The notes: generated from the sequence alone by a model not told the origin. Shown: positions 11,591-28,296, numbered from the stretch's first letter. The stretch: 64,000 bases of DNA from Vesta saturnalis (GCA_036346205.1 JARFJB010000762.1:5008501-5072500), one strand, 5' to 3'. Made by a program: numbers and translations.

Positions 11591-14550
11591 ACACTAACTT
11601 CTCAAAGTCAAGCACAGTCCCAAACAGATCAACTCAAAGCTTCAAAAAATTTAGTAATACACGAGTCGTTATAACTTACTGAACACACCCTGTATTAATA
11701 GAAACTCCAATTCTTAAAAATAAAACGTTAACTTATAGTTTTTAAAATGTCCCTCGCATATCGACAAATTTATATTTCTAACTATCATAAAACTTATAAT
11801 TAAGTAAATGTTCCCAATTTAGACAATTCTAAACAAAACAAACGAAATCGATTTAACAATGAATTATTATCTTAAAAAAACAATGTTCGTTAATTGCTGA
11901 ATAATTCAACATTAGAATGATTAGTGCTTGTATCATTAATAAGGTTGTTATATTTTATTAATACGTTATCAATAAAATCGTGTTTAGACATTCAGTACTT
12001 CAAAATAGTAATGTAGACTGAATAGTGAAAAAAAAATAAGTACGTTGTTAGTAGTGTTTTGCTTTAATATTTCAAAGCTAAAAAGAAATTTTGTGACCGA
12101 TCTGGCTCATTACGCAATTTCTAATCGATCTTTAAATTTGAAAATATGCAAAGACTAATTTTGGTTATCAGAAGGTGTAACCAGTTAGGCACACGATTGA
12201 CACAAATAAACAACAAAGTAAAACAAACAGTGGATGTATATTGATAACGTTCGCATATAAATTATGTACAATGGCAAAGTTCTATGACCTTTTTAATGAA
12301 TGAGCCGTACTTAATGCGACGATAACAGTAAAGGAAAGAAAACAAAATATATACTTAAAAGGTAATCGTACTTGTTTTAGTTCAATAAAATTCTTAATAC
12401 TAATTCTTACTTATCACATTAATTAATCCTTTTTCGGTGCTATAGTTGTAGTCCACATGGTCTGTCAGATAATCCATATAAAAATTCTTAGCACTAAGCA
12501 TAAACGCGAGATGTAGCCGTATCCGCCCATGCACTCGGCTATAGTATTCACTAACGCAATGTCTATGGGTTGTTCACTCCCGTCCGGGTATAGCGGCTCT
12601 CTAGCCTAACAACACATACTGTAATTCTTCAAATATATTTTTAGTGTATTAAAACTGGATAGTTAAAAAAATGTACTATACATGCAGGGTGTTTCAAGAT
12701 TATCCGCTACAGCTATTAAAACATTTATACACATTTGCAAACGTGGTGGCTCTGTAAATAAATGGACACTTTATTATAGTGTCAATGTGCATAGACATTT
12801 TCCACATATACAGAATCTAAAATAAATACTTTTTAGAATATTAGTGAACCTAAAATAACAAAACATTGCATTAATACAAATGTAAGTATTACTATTAGAT
12901 TGTAACACCGACCGCTTTAAACTGCATTGAAGGTACTGAGTCAAATCCTTGGCTTAACTTTTAATTACTGAATTAAAAAGGTCTTGACGAAATACACTTG
13001 TCACAGTTTACGTAAATAATACATGATGTCTTTAAGGCAGTTTAAATTTATTTACCAGTGACAAATAATTCTGAATTGGACGACTTTTCAACAAGTAAGA
13101 GCGATTTTACACAATATAGTATGGACTAGAGCAATCTAGATTTAAGTAACAACTTCTGGGATAGATGTTTAGTTATTTGTGTTAAAGTACACAATAAACT
13201 GCTAATCAATGTGCTGAGCCATAAAATTTATTTCCTGTAAAATAAGTATTTATACAGTGTAATGATCTGAAAATCCTTATAATTAGCTTGATATTCTGAA
13301 TCCAAAATTCAATCAGTTCTTATTTCCAATCTCCTACAATGGTATACCTGTTCTTTACTAATTTATTTTTACTCGGTTTACCTCTACCGTTTTAATTTAT
13401 TTAAATAAACGTAATACCAGCTTATTTGTTACGTATTTACAGATACCATTCGATTTCATAGATCCAGTAATACTAGTACGACTTATAAAATGTGCGATTA
13501 AACCGTTCAACTGTTCTTGTCTTGTTTCATTTCCTAGTCATCACTACGTACAATTCCTTAAATATTCGTATTAATGTCTTAAGGTATTTTCCGTAATTAA
13601 GACAGATTATCCTACGAACGCTACAGCATATGGGTCTCAGTAAGACTGAAGTCAGACCTATTTTACCGTTGATTTAGGTTACATTCTTGTAGAAACGCAT
13701 TGCTTCTTAATCACGATCACTGACCATCTTGAGGGCTTCGTCAAGAGACTACCTCCCCGTGGTTTCACCCTAGACTTAGTGTCTATATCTACTAACTTTT
13801 GGTATAATTACCGAGTAGTTAGTATCCTGCCTGCAAGAATAAACTCCGTACAAGGTGTCTTGTTTTATTCAGACCGCAATTAACGAATTCTCCGTGTTAC
13901 ACACCACTACATTACCCTGTTCTGCACAGACCTCTAGATAACTACAGTAACCTCCTTTTGCCCATCCCGTTCGTGTTCTATTCACACATTCCGTTACTCT
14001 ACCTCTTACTATCATGTTTACGCCAACATGGCTCATTGAATTAAAATAATATAAAACGTATGTCTGGTGCAAATAGTTCTCCCGCCTGCGTCTCTGTAAC
14101 TAGTTGTTAGAACAGATCATGTGCATACTCGACAAACGATAAAGTTTGAGATCGGATTGATTCCACCATACAGCATTATATCCTGAATTCTCCGAGTTAA
14201 TGATTATTAGATTCGCATATGTCAACAATTGTATTAATTTTATATTAATTTCCTGTTCAACAGTCCAGAATTAATAGTTATCTCTAAACTATTCCAGTCT
14301 CTGCAGATCATTATGTAGATGTTTCCCCAACATATGTCATTTGGCACCGTTATCGGAAAGAATGTAACTGAACTCATTTTTTGTTGAAGGCAGACTGCTA
14401 ACCAAACTTTCTCATTTTTTCAAATTAATTAAATAATACTCATTACTATTTATCTTGATGAATCAATAATTATACATTGTTTTTGAAGTATTAACAGATG
14501 TCTCGTTTTTAAAAGTTTTTCAGTTTAGAGTGACCCGGAATTAGTTTATT
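11591..14550. other. Mostly non-coding; one candidate exon-like segment at about 12492-12603
   Basis: The stretch is AT-rich without named repeats. On the minus strand, about 12603 down to 12492 reads 'REPLYPDGSEQPIDIALVNT' and then 'IAECMGGYGYIS', with G+C-rich codons. It is preceded by a sequence ending in 'gttgttag' that could be a splice acceptor, and GT-containing sites follow. I do not recognise the protein. A second overlapping frame is also open nearby, so this is a suggestion only. A minus-strand frame at 13869-14072 is likewise unrecognised. Confidence 0.25.
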
Positions 14551-14555
14551 CCTCA

Positions 14556-18127
<3,572 letters not shown>

Positions 18128-21100
18128 TTACGTTATTTCGGATTCTAGGCTTTTATTGAATATCAGCTCTCCATTTATTACCTCACAAAGTACTTTGGTG
18201 GAGCACCACTTCTTTTTAAAACTGTCCACATTATTGTCCTTTAGGTACCACTGGAACTCATTTATTAACCTTGTTTTTAATCGCACCTTATAGTTCTTTA
18301 GATACCGTGGGATGATTTCCGGATTTTTCACATATGCTATATGTTGCTTGTATGCGATACTAATACCGAGCACTATTAAATAATTTGCTATATTTTTATT
18401 ATTGTCTGTTGTTTTATGTCCGTACATGCAGTATTGATCTTTTAAATAGACCTTAGGAACGTTTATTATCTGTTTGATTGTTTTTGTAATGTACTTCCAC
18501 ATTGGCTGTACTAGGTTACAAGCTATAATAATGTGCCATGCATTACCCTCTACTTTACACCATAAGCATCTGCTGTCGTTTGTCACTGATACATGTTGAA
18601 GAAATATCATGTCCGCGAGCCTGTTTTTTGCAAACCTCCATGCAATGGTTGAGTCTGACCCTAAGGATGGTTGTTTAAACATTCCAGTCCAATAGACTGT
18701 TTCATTTCCCCAGTATCCTCGCATTTTTCTGTTATTCCGAATTGTTTTTAATTATAATTTCCACCAGTAGCTTTCTTGTCTGCTTATTAATTTCGTGCAT
18801 TTTAAAGTTGTCTTCATAGCATACAATTGGGGCCATTGACTTGCATTGTAATCCTCTAAAGCTAGTGAAAAATATTGATAGCACATTTTTTTTAGCGTTT
18901 CATAAGAACAATGTAACTCTTGTCTAATTATAGGGGGAATATAATCGGTTGTTAGGTGTTCTTTATCTTTCCAAATGTTGTCACTCATGCAATCATCCAT
19001 TGATTTTAAACCACTTCGATTCCATATGCTCTTATTCAGTATATTATTAAAAGAGTTCGGCCACAGTGGGCATTGAAACAATGGAAGTGTTTTGATATCA
19101 TTCAAACCTTTTGGGAAGTCCTTAAACTTAAGTGGTATTGTGTTCCATGTTTGAAGAATACTATCAACAAAGGGTGTCTTTGAATTTTTCATATTTTTGG
19201 TCTTTGAGTATAGCACTTGCCAATAAAAATCATTGCCAGTACGATTTCTGATATGGTAATTTATCATTCTTGACCAATTGGTTGCATAACTAGCTAAATA
19301 CTTTATCGCTAAAAGTATTCTGAATCCTATCATTTTTGATACTAAATGAACTAATCCAAGACCTCCATGATTTAACGGTGAACATAAATGTTCTACCGTT
19401 CTCCAGTGTTTTTTCTGCTTCCATATAAAGTTTATATATTGTTTCTGTATATAATCAAGGTCTTTGTCAGGTATTGTTAATACTTGCAAGGTGTGCCACA
19501 TCTTTGGTGCTATAAACGAATTGATTATTCTTACACGACCTCTCAATGACAAACCGTTAGCTCTAAAGCTCCACTTTTGGATAGCCTTTGATGTGATTTC
19601 TTTTAGATGTTCAGTTGCTATTTCCGTCGTGTGAATTTCTGATGTGCTAAAGGAAATTCCCAAAATCTTAACGACATCTGCCCATGTACAGTCAAGCGGT
19701 GTATCCTTTCTATTTTCCCATTTACCACACCACAACCCTTTACTTTTGTCTAGATTGATTACGGCACCTGACTGCTTAGCAAAACGTGCAAAACAACTAA
19801 CCAGTAAAGGAAAATCTTTGTTCGTTGATATGAAAGCCGTAACATCATCCGCGTAAGCCGATACAATAAGTGGTTCTTCTCTCAGAGGTTGAGGAAGTGG
19901 AATGCCTTTCATGGTCTTTCTACACATGTTAAGTAACGGTTCCAACGATATCGAAAATAAAGGGCCTGATAAAGGACAACCTTGTCTGATTCCTTGCGTA
20001 TACTTACTTCTGCAGTTAAAGGTGCCCAACTCGGATATGAAACGTTGAGTCTGTATAAAGTGCCTTAATTGCATCAATAAACGATGCTGGAAAGTTCATT
20101 GACTTTAGGACATTAAATAAATGATTATGCAATACATTATCATATGCGCTTTCCAAATCTAACGAAATCAATGCTAGTGCCACTTTCTCAGTATTCGCGT
20201 AGTTTATTATGTCTCTGTGTAAATGGAGACTGTCATAAATCGATCTCCCCGGAACGCTATACATTTGGTCAGGATGCACAATTTTCTCGATTATGTTCAT
20301 TAGTCTATTAGATAAAGCTTTAGCTACAATTTTGTAGTCCGACGTCATTAGTGAAATTGGTCTCCAATTTTTAATATCATAAGGGTTTCTTCCTTGTTTT
20401 TTTATTAACGTGATCACTGACGTTTTAATCGCTTTAGCGATACTTTTATTTTCCTGAAAACTATTATTGATTGCTTGAAAATAATATATTCCAATTTTGT
20501 TCCAAAAGTGTATGTAAAATTCCACCGTGAAGCCGTCTAAACCAGGAGATTTCTTTTTGTTCAGGTTATTTAGTGCGTTGGTTAATTCTTCAAATGTAAT
20601 TGGAGCTTCTAGTTGACATCTGTCTTCTTCACATAATTGCTTTAAACCGGCGTATAAATCTGAATCCTCTTTTAGAGCTGTATTAGTTTCTTGTTTGTTT
20701 TTGAAAAATACATGCACTTCTTGACATAATTTTATGGGATCAGACACAGTTTGGTTGTCTATATTTAATTGTTTTAATGGTTCAGTACAGTCAGCATTAA
20801 AGCTTGGCTTATCCGGTACATCATCGTTAATTATTTCTAAATATTTGGTGTTAATTTCCGATGATTTAGAGATTTTTTTATAAAAATCGTTGCTTTGCCT
20901 TAAGATTCTTCCTATAGTTGCAGGTTGAAGTGTAGCAGTTTTTGATAGTGAATTGTGTAACATTTGTAGTCTATTCAATTCCATAAATTTCATTTGATTC
21001 TTATGTTTATTATATATGATGGTCGCGGTTTTTATTTCTGCTTTCATGGTAATCCACTTCATCCATAAATCTTGTTGTGATGTTTCGTTGTGTGCCACAT

Positions 21101-21902
21101 ATTCGATAACGTGATTTATACAGTTAGTGTATTGCATATCATTTAATAGTGCATTGTTAAATCGCCAGTATGGGCTTCCTGATAGAACTGTTTCATTTAT
21201 GATTAGTTCAACAGCTAGATGATCCGAAAAGGACAAAAAGTTGGATACTGATTTAACTTTGTTAATTGTACATGCGTCACACAAAAAATAGTCAATTCTT
21301 GATGCTGAATTGTTTGTAAAGTAGGTGTATCCTGTTGAGGTTGGGTGCCAGAATCGATATGCCTCATGGAGTTTGTTGTGGTTTACCAATTCCTTTAAAG
21401 TGATCCTAATCCTTGCATTTCTTTCAGATGACTGCATTCTATCTATAGATGGATTCATCGTACAGTTAAAATCTCCTCCAATTACTACTTTGATGTTTTG
21501 TTTCCTCATGAGTTCCATTTCGGAGTTTAGCTTATGCATTATTTGTAGAGCTGTTTTTAAATTATGTGGTATATAAATGGAGTAAATGCCATATACATCG
21601 TTATTTAATTGTAACATTACTTTTTGTAAATATCCTTCTTCAATAACATGTTGCGAAGTTATTCTAACATTGTATTTATTTTTGACAACTATTGCTGTTC
21701 CTGAATAATCTGCGATTTTCGGATTAAAGATATAGTTATATTGACTATCTAATATTTTATATTGTGCATCTATCACATTGGTTTCTTGTAACAACAAAAT
21801 ATCGGGTATGTGCTTTTCAATAAAATGTTGTAAACACTGAAATTTAAAATCGCTTTGGATACTCTTAACATTTAATGTGACTATTTTAAGTAATTGAGCC
21901 AT
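18128..21902 (-). pseudogene. LINE ORF2: endonuclease-reverse transcriptase, two lesions
   Basis: ORF2 of an L1/Tx1-type element would nick target DNA and prime reverse transcription there. The apurinic-type endonuclease fills about residues 1-235: Asn11 in 'TLNVKS', Glu40 in 'LLQETN', 'GGDFN' at 142-146, 'SRIDYF' at 201-206 and 'SDH' at 226-228. The reverse transcriptase follows: 'KKSPGLDGF', 'NWRPISL', 'LISLDLESAYD' (first catalytic Asp), 'GIRQGCPLSGPLF', and 'AYADDV' (catalytic Asp pair). The C-terminus has a Cys/His cluster ('CLWCKVEGNAWHIIIAC'), as in L1-group proteins. The frame is continuous from 21902 except for a one-base shift near 20025-20040, between the first Asp motif and 'QGCP', and an in-frame TAA at 18752-18754. 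The total of about 1,258 codons is the normal length, but the copy should not make full-length protein. Confidence 0.88.
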
Positions 21903-21919
21903 TGTTGTTATTATTAAAT

Positions 21920-23302
21920 TTATAGGTGAGTTTTATTTGATTCCTGAGATGAGATAAGTGAATACTGTGAAGATTGCAATATCTCAGACTCTGAGTCCGA
22001 TGTAAGTTTTTCTTTCTGGAAGGTTTTGGTCAAACATTTAATTAATCTCTTGCATCGTTCTTTAAGAGCTCTGGTTGTAAAATACGGTTGTATTAATGTA
22101 ATCATATGAACTAGCCCATTAATATCCATCGTATATTCTCTTGCTACCTGAATTGGAGCTTCACTGTTCTTTACGCTTATCAAAAAATGCTTTAAGTCGA
22201 CATGTTCCAATATAAAATCTCTATGTGGCCATAAATGTGCAATTTTATCTATCTCTTCATCATCATTTGGTGTTAGACATCTTTTTGATTTTTTTGTAGG
22301 ACTTTTTCCTTCCTTGCCATCGCAGAAAGAATCGCGTTTGAGTTCAATTACTTCCTGTAAACTTCCATTGGTACTAGAACAGGTCGTTGATGGTGCTGGT
22401 CTCTTTTTCGGGCTATCTAAGTTGGTGGATTGTATTGTGTTATCACTTGACTTACTAGACGAAGCAGCTAATAAGGTAATTGCGTTACTTTGGGGTTCTG
22501 ATGTATTAGGATCTTCGGATGGTATAGGCTCGCATTCGGTTATTAAGGTAGCTGTGGGTTCTATTTCAGTAAATAACCTTGGAACTGAAGGTTGAGCTCC
22601 TACATCTGAAACTGTCAGAGGTTCTAAAATTTTGGTACATTTGTTAGCTATGTGCCCAAACTCTTTACAATTAAAACATTTTATCTGACTGTTAGTTAGA
22701 AAAATTCGGTAGTCTTCGCCTTCAAACTTAATAAGGAGTGAGTCTGGTAAACTTCTAGTTTCGTCTGGAAGTATATACACTTGCCTTCGAAAACTGTAAA
22801 CATGACTGTAGTCTTCAATACCTATTCCGGCTCCTATAAAGGATACCGGAGAAACCATTTTTACCAGTTTATCTCTTAAACATGCCTCAATCACATTATG
22901 CGGTAAAGATGGACATACATTAGATAATATAATTCTTTGTGCAGGTGTAACATACTTTCGTGCAGAAATAAAAATCCCATTAACTGTGATTCCACTATGG
23001 TTAACTATAAAATTATGAACTACTTCTTTAGATGATAAGAAAATGCACACTCTATTGTTTGAAATTCTGGATGCAAAAAGGACGTTTTTTGGGCCTATCA
23101 TAGATCCAACTCCCATAACATAATCTTTTACCAAAATATTTTCTATTGATGGTAATATTATTGCCTGTTCTTTTTTCGGAAATGTGTATTTAAGTACATT
23201 GGAGTATAAATTACAGTCATTGTTAATCACAGTAGAAGATTCATTTGAAATTTCGGAATCCCTGGTATCAGAAACCCCCGTGTTCCGTATAGTACTATTC
23301 AT
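21920..23302 (-). CDS. LINE ORF1 protein with CCHC zinc knuckle
   Basis: This intact 460-residue frame precedes ORF2 on the same strand. ORF1 proteins of this group bind element RNA and form the ribonucleoprotein used in transposition. A zinc knuckle 'CFNCKEFGHIANKC' has Cys209, Cys212, His217 and Cys222. The region before it (about 35-200) is a folded-looking block. The region after it (about 225-350) is rich in Ser, Thr and Pro with basic patches ('PTKKSKR') and is likely disordered. A Ser/Gln-rich tail closes the protein. The start is the first Met after the 5' region. The gap to ORF2 is only 17 bp, as in other two-ORF LINEs. Assignment rests on position and the knuckle; sequence outside the knuckle is not diagnostic. 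Confidence 0.8.
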   Translation of the reverse strand: MNSTIRNTGVSDTRDSEISNESSTVINNDCNLYSNVLKYTFPKKEQAIILPSIENILVKDYVMGVGSMIGPKNVLFASRISNNRVCIFLSSKEVVHNFIVNHSGITVNGIFISARKYVTPAQRIILSNVCPSLPHNVIEACLRDKLVKMVSPVSFIGAGIGIEDYSHVYSFRRQVYILPDETRSLPDSLLIKFEGEDYRIFLTNSQIKCFNCKEFGHIANKCTKILEPLTVSDVGAQPSVPRLFTEIEPTATLITECEPIPSEDPNTSEPQSNAITLLAASSSKSSDNTIQSTNLDSPKKRPAPSTTCSSTNGSLQEVIELKRDSFCDGKEGKSPTKKSKRCLTPNDDEEIDKIAHLWPHRDFILEHVDLKHFLISVKNSEAPIQVAREYTMDINGLVHMITLIQPYFTTRALKERCKRLIKCLTKTFQKEKLTSDSESEILQSSQYSLISSQESNKTHL

Positions 23303-23733
23303 TCTTCAAATATTCGCAAATAAATAATTGTATTTACGAAATACGTTTGTTCAATATCCAAACAGCCTTACGGCCTTCACGTACATATAATGTGTCTTTA
23401 TCACTACCTATGTAACACTTTATTTAATTCCTAAACCGAAAATTTAAATAATTCCAATTTTCATAAGAAAACTAGAAGTTATATACACTAAAAACTACTG
23501 TTTTTTTAAACTGTCACTGTCAGTTGTCACTGCATATTTAGAATACAAATTTACTTACAAAGAAAAAACCTTTTTAAGGAAAAACGATGTCATAGTTCCA
23601 TTTTTTAACAATAAACGTCTGTAACTAAACACTATTATGTTAAAAGAAATGCTGTATTGCTAACAATTATTTCTTTTACTTGAATAACTCACAAAAACCG
23701 GGAGCGTACAAAAAACACGTCTTACCGCAACCG

Positions 23734-23736
<3 letters not shown>

Positions 23737-23832
<96 letters not shown>

Positions 23833-24063
23833 TGTGTGTGTGTGTTTATGTGTGGGTGTGTGTGTGTGGGTGCCTGCGTGCGTGCGTGTGTGCGTGTGTT
23901 TGTGTGTATGTGTGCGTATGCGTGTGCATGTGCTTGTGCGTGTGCGTGTGTGTGGGTGCGTGCGTGCGTGCGTGTGTTTGTGTGTATGTGTTTGTGTGTG
24001 TATGTGTGTGTGTGCGTGTGTTTGTGTGTGTGTGTGTGTGCGGTAGTGAGGCGTGCGTCTGCA
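23737..24063. repeat. TG array on the 5' side of the LINE
   Basis: About 95 bp of pure TG, then a degenerate TG tract with GTGTGC, TTTG and TATG variants. It is most simply read as the other half of the 14556-17975 array, split by the LINE insertion. Frames through it are artefacts. Confidence 0.95.
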
Positions 24064-26340
24064 TATGTGTGTGCGCTTATGATTGTTACATGTCGTGTAA
24101 AGGAAACTATAGATAAATTAAAAATACCGTTCTTAAACTGACAAACGCCACCTTATAACGTGGCATAAGGAAAGGTTTTCTCTAGTCCCTTTGCCCTCTG
24201 CAGGTACTCTCTGCTCACGCAACAAGGCACTAGCATAGAAAAATCATGCACTGCTTACATCAGATTCTTATTATTGTAATTCTTTTTTGTTTTTTATCTA
24301 CACAGAGCGACGCTTCAGATCATTAAATGGTTTAGGTGATGGCGGAGCTGTTGGTTGGTGTGTAAATGAGCAATGGGGTTGTTTTAACGCCAGGATTAGG
24401 TGTAACTTCAGATTTTTGATTTAATCTAACTAATAGTATATTAAATTACGTTGGGAAACTGTTTTAATTTGTTATATTTGAGGTTTTTTTCGTTAGCGGA
24501 TACAGCGGTACATAGGAAATGTTTCAACAATTTTGTAACTCATTAAAGGGGATTGTTTTTTGGTTCATTAAGTTCCGGGGCTAAAGATTAGAGAGCAGGG
24601 AGATGTTGCGTTTTGTTAGTGGAATGTTGAGCCTAAAATGCGTAAGAAACATTCTGTGATGGTTCGGTGAAACCTGCTAATTCCTATGTACCATCCCGGT
24701 TGGAAAATAAAGTTATATTGACGTTAAATGGATATTTTGTATAAGGTTTCTACCATCCACCGGAAAATTGTGTTTATTGCAGTTAAGTGTAAGCTTATAT
24801 TGCATCTTTTACATTTAAGTAGAACGTCAAACTGACCGATGGTGACAGTAGTACAAACACGGTCTGTTTGTTTGAGTTAAATCGCAAAGGAATTTTCGAT
24901 ATCGAAATCACTACGAGTTGAGGATTACCTACCAACGTTTTGAAAGCCAAACTTGTAACATACCATTCTAATAATATTAATTGAAGATGTATAATTTACT
25001 ATTTGTGCTCGGCGTGCAGAACAAGGGTCAGGTGACGAGACGTAATTGATTGTGTGTTTTATTTGTATTCAGAAACTGAGCAGTGTACATTTATATTTAT
25101 GATTACGACAGAAACTATATTGGCTTTTGTTTTGTTGGGAGTTCTAAATTGTATAGAGCCGGATGCTAAAATTAACCTAGTTTCGTAATTTATTCCGTGT
25201 TTGATTTATGCACGTATTAGAGCGCTACAAACCTTATCAAATTTTAATGTTGAGTAAAGCGTGCTAAACAACTATGTTAAGAATAATTAAGTTTAACGTT
25301 TAATGACGTGTTGATATTGGAAACGATTAGCTTCGTACATGTTCAATTCACATCTCCGGGGACCCTGGCTTTGAGTAGAGACACAACGAAACATAAGTAG
25401 TTTGGTTCCTTGTTTTTGGGTTGCCTAATTTATGTCATTGGATTATACCATAATCGCAACACTAAATTTTACACCTACGCCCGATCCTACTGAGCTACCG
25501 TACCTGCTGTTGTGCAAGCCAGATATCTGCTTTCTTTAAATGAATATTTCAGATCAGTTAGTTACAGATTTCACAAGTATGTGTCCTTGTTATTTACAAT
25601 CACGGATCGGGAAATCTTTTTAGAACACTACGATAGATGTTCTATGTAATTAAGTTTCTAAGTATCTTTCCTTAAAGGTCTTATATAACCAACGTATATT
25701 CAAATCAAGACTTAATACTGTTTTGATGACTTCTTTCGTACATAGTCCATTACATATCCAGGGATCGACTGGACGTTGACTGTGATGAATCAGTACCAAT
25801 AAACTTTCTGGGAACAGTTCTAATTATCTTTCGTTTAAATACAGTATCATCTAGTTTTATTTTCAATTAGTATTTAAATGATCCCGCCTTGTTCATTTGA
25901 TACACTAACCATGGTGTAAATTGTGTACGGTTCCCTTCTGGATTTTATAAGTACCTAATCATCATCATCTGACTGCAGTTACTTACATTAAACCCATCAA
26001 CTACATTGAGCTTCGTAGGGTTGCTAACACAGCTCTGAAAACAACTGTATATTGTTTTTTCATGATACTAATTTCATCCAAATTTACATTTACAAGTAGA
26101 TTGTATTATCAATTATTAATATTACCATAAAAAGGTATAAGTGAACTTAGCTCTGTGTTTGTTGCCATTTTGTTAAATTTCTAAACCCATTTGTAGGTTG
26201 TATATGTTTTTTCGGGCAACCTTAACCACTTTTGTAACCTTCACAAAACTTTCTGTATTATACTTGACACTTTCCCTACCTTCTAGTATAGCTTTAGATA
26301 TTTAAAATTTCATTAACCGAAAAGTGTTAAACTCCAAACT
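24064..26340. other. Stretch without recognised genes
   Basis: No coding motif, RNA or repeat family could be supported. The sequence is AT-rich with short mixed segments. Confidence 0.4.
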
Positions 26341-26465
26341 GAATAATAATTTAAATTATTATTAATTGTATTAATTACATAAATCAAAAATTTACCTCGA
26401 GTAGGATTTGAACCTACGACCTGTGCTTTGCTAGAGTACCGTGCTAACCAACTGCGCTATCGAGA
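26340..26465 (-). repeat. tRNA-derived SINE, copy 1 (complete head)
   Basis: On the minus strand, 26465-26395 folds as a tRNA-like head. It has an A-box-like 'tagcgcagttgg', a T arm with perfect stem 'gtagg'/'cctac', and a B-box-like 'ggttcaaatcc'. The anticodon loop would read AGC. The acceptor and anticodon stems each carry a mismatch. An AT-rich tail of about 55 bp follows. The same head and tail recur at 33190-33262 and 49010-49112, which argues for a SINE rather than a single tRNA gene. Confidence 0.7.
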
Positions 26466-26469
26466 TTCA

Positions 26470-27170
26470 AGCCACAATCGATGTAAATTTTGTCTTTATG
26501 TATCTAGAACTGATGTAAATTCTAAATATAATGTGATTACAATCAAATTACTTATATTAATGGAATGTGAGCCTGCAATATCGCAAGGATTCACACACAG
26601 AAAAGCAACTTCACTAATATCAAATTATTATAAGTTTTTGAATAATAATTCACTAATTAGCGCAAAACATGTGTATGTCACGTAGAATAAAACTAACACA
26701 ATGGACACATGCCACCTTTCTTGAGAAATACAACCTGCATTTACTAAAGCATTATCAAACAGTTGTTGTATGGCACACACATTGTTAGAAAAAAATTAAC
26801 AAACCTTGCTATAAAATAGTAGAATTTTTTTTATTTTATACAATAATTCTATATTTTAAAAATTTTATTCATAAATGCACATACTTTATCAGAACTGGAC
26901 TTTACGTGATTTGTTTTTTGAAAATTGTTGTATTAACGTTTCAATGTTTAACTTTTGAATTAAAGTAGGCTCGATTGTAATGATGGCAAGATTTTACAAT
27001 CGTTCTTGTACCATAATAGAACGTAAATAGTTTTCAGTTATTTTTGATTTGGGAAACGACCTTTTCGTTGTGGCTATGGAAACTGGCATTGTCAATTAAT
27101 CTCGTAATGCCACAAAAATGTTTGGGTAAGAATAATGTAAATTATTGGTTACAATGTAATTTAGGATAGT
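26470..27170. other. AT-rich stretch, nothing recognised
   Basis: No supported feature. One open frame (26428-26685) runs over the tRNA-like head and is a chance frame. Confidence 0.4.
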
Positions 27171-27172
27171 AA

Positions 27173-27516
27173 TTAGCGAATAAGTGACACTTTTCTCAAA
27201 ATTCTGCAAAAACTGCAATTCTCTCGATGCAAGATGTTGTAGTAATAGGTATCTATCAAATTAAAGCAACAATGTACTTTAAATTTTATTTCTTCATTTT
27301 GTGTTAGTTCATCGTCTCCTTCGTAACTAAATTGTTTTGTAACTTTTTGAGGTCTTAAAACGCCTTCGTCTTTTAATTTTGGATCGATATCTAATAAAAT
27401 CGTGACTTTCCTAGCTTGTTCTAATAAACCATTAAAACTTTTATCTGAACGACAGTTTTTTAAAAAATCAATTAAATTACTTAAACCAGCACTCTTGAGT
27501 AGAAAAGAGACACATT
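27173..27516 (-). pseudogene. hAT-type transposase pseudogene, C-terminal fragment
   Basis: The minus-strand frame reads 'LIDFLKNCRSDKSFNGLLEQ', then 'ILLDIDPKLKDEGVLRPQKV' and 'KQFSYEGDDE'. These phrases are typical of the hAT transposases related to ZMYM1-like/DUF4371 proteins in animals. The N-terminal half of what appears to be the same gene lies at 31570-33110 on the same strand, beyond a ~4-kb inverted-repeat element. A part of the protein of roughly 40 residues at the junction is not found. The frame ends at 27173 without the hAT dimerisation domain. Names are from family recognition, not a search. Confidence 0.7.
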
Positions 27517-28281
27517 GGCCGCCATTTTGGATTTTGACGTCACATGGTCGTCCACGTGGGACGACCGTATTTTTCACCCTTTTTTTTATGGTTTCTTTTC
27601 CGAGGCATTTTTCAACCCCTTGATGAAATTTTCATCCCTAATTATGGTCTTTTTGACAGCAATTTTCTGTAGGCCTTATTTCATGGTTTTTTTTCGGGGG
27701 CCATTTTCAACCCTTGATGGAATTTTTACCCTGATTTAGTTGTATTAAGACCATTTTTATGGTTTCTTTTCGGAGGCCATTTTCAACCCTTGATGGAATT
27801 TTCACCCTAATTAGAGCCCTTTTGGTTGTGTTAAGAACTTTTTTGTCGGTTCACACCTATGGATTCTTTTCGGCGGTCATTTTTAACCCCTTGATGAAAT
27901 TTTCACCCTAATTTGGTTGTATTAAGAGCCTCTTTGGCAGTTTCTCACTGGAAGGTAGGCAAATGCATGCGCATACAATGTTCTAATAAGAGGTTCTAAT
28001 GCTACCTTATAAGGCAGATATAAGAAGTTGTGTTAGGTCTGCGCCCCGGCCCCCTTAGCTGAAAATAGTATTATAATAAGGGGACCCTAATGCTAACGTG
28101 TAAGACAAGTGTAAGAACTACCATGTAGGCCTTCGATTTTGTGTTAGGGTCTACGCCCCTGTCGTGGCCCCTTGGCGGGAAATTTGAAATAAGGGACCCC
28201 TAATGCTAACTTGTAAGACACGTGTAGATCTCCAAAACTCGTTCTCGTGCCTGTCGCGGCCCTGGTCACCATGATATGTAA

Positions 28282-28296
28282 TTATATATATATATA

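Noticed and set aside
22314..22595. Plus-strand frame inside LINE ORF1
   Set aside because: Antisense shadow of the intact ORF1; no motif of its own. The same holds for 19644-19856 and 21325-21576.
24246..24326. 26-codon frame that looks like a signal peptide ('MHCLHQILIIVILFCFLSTQ')
   Set aside because: Too short, ends right after the hydrophobic run, and has no downstream exon that I can connect.
26395..26465. Functional tRNA gene on the minus strand
   Set aside because: Mismatches in the acceptor and anticodon stems, and two other copies with the same non-tRNA tail, favour a SINE.
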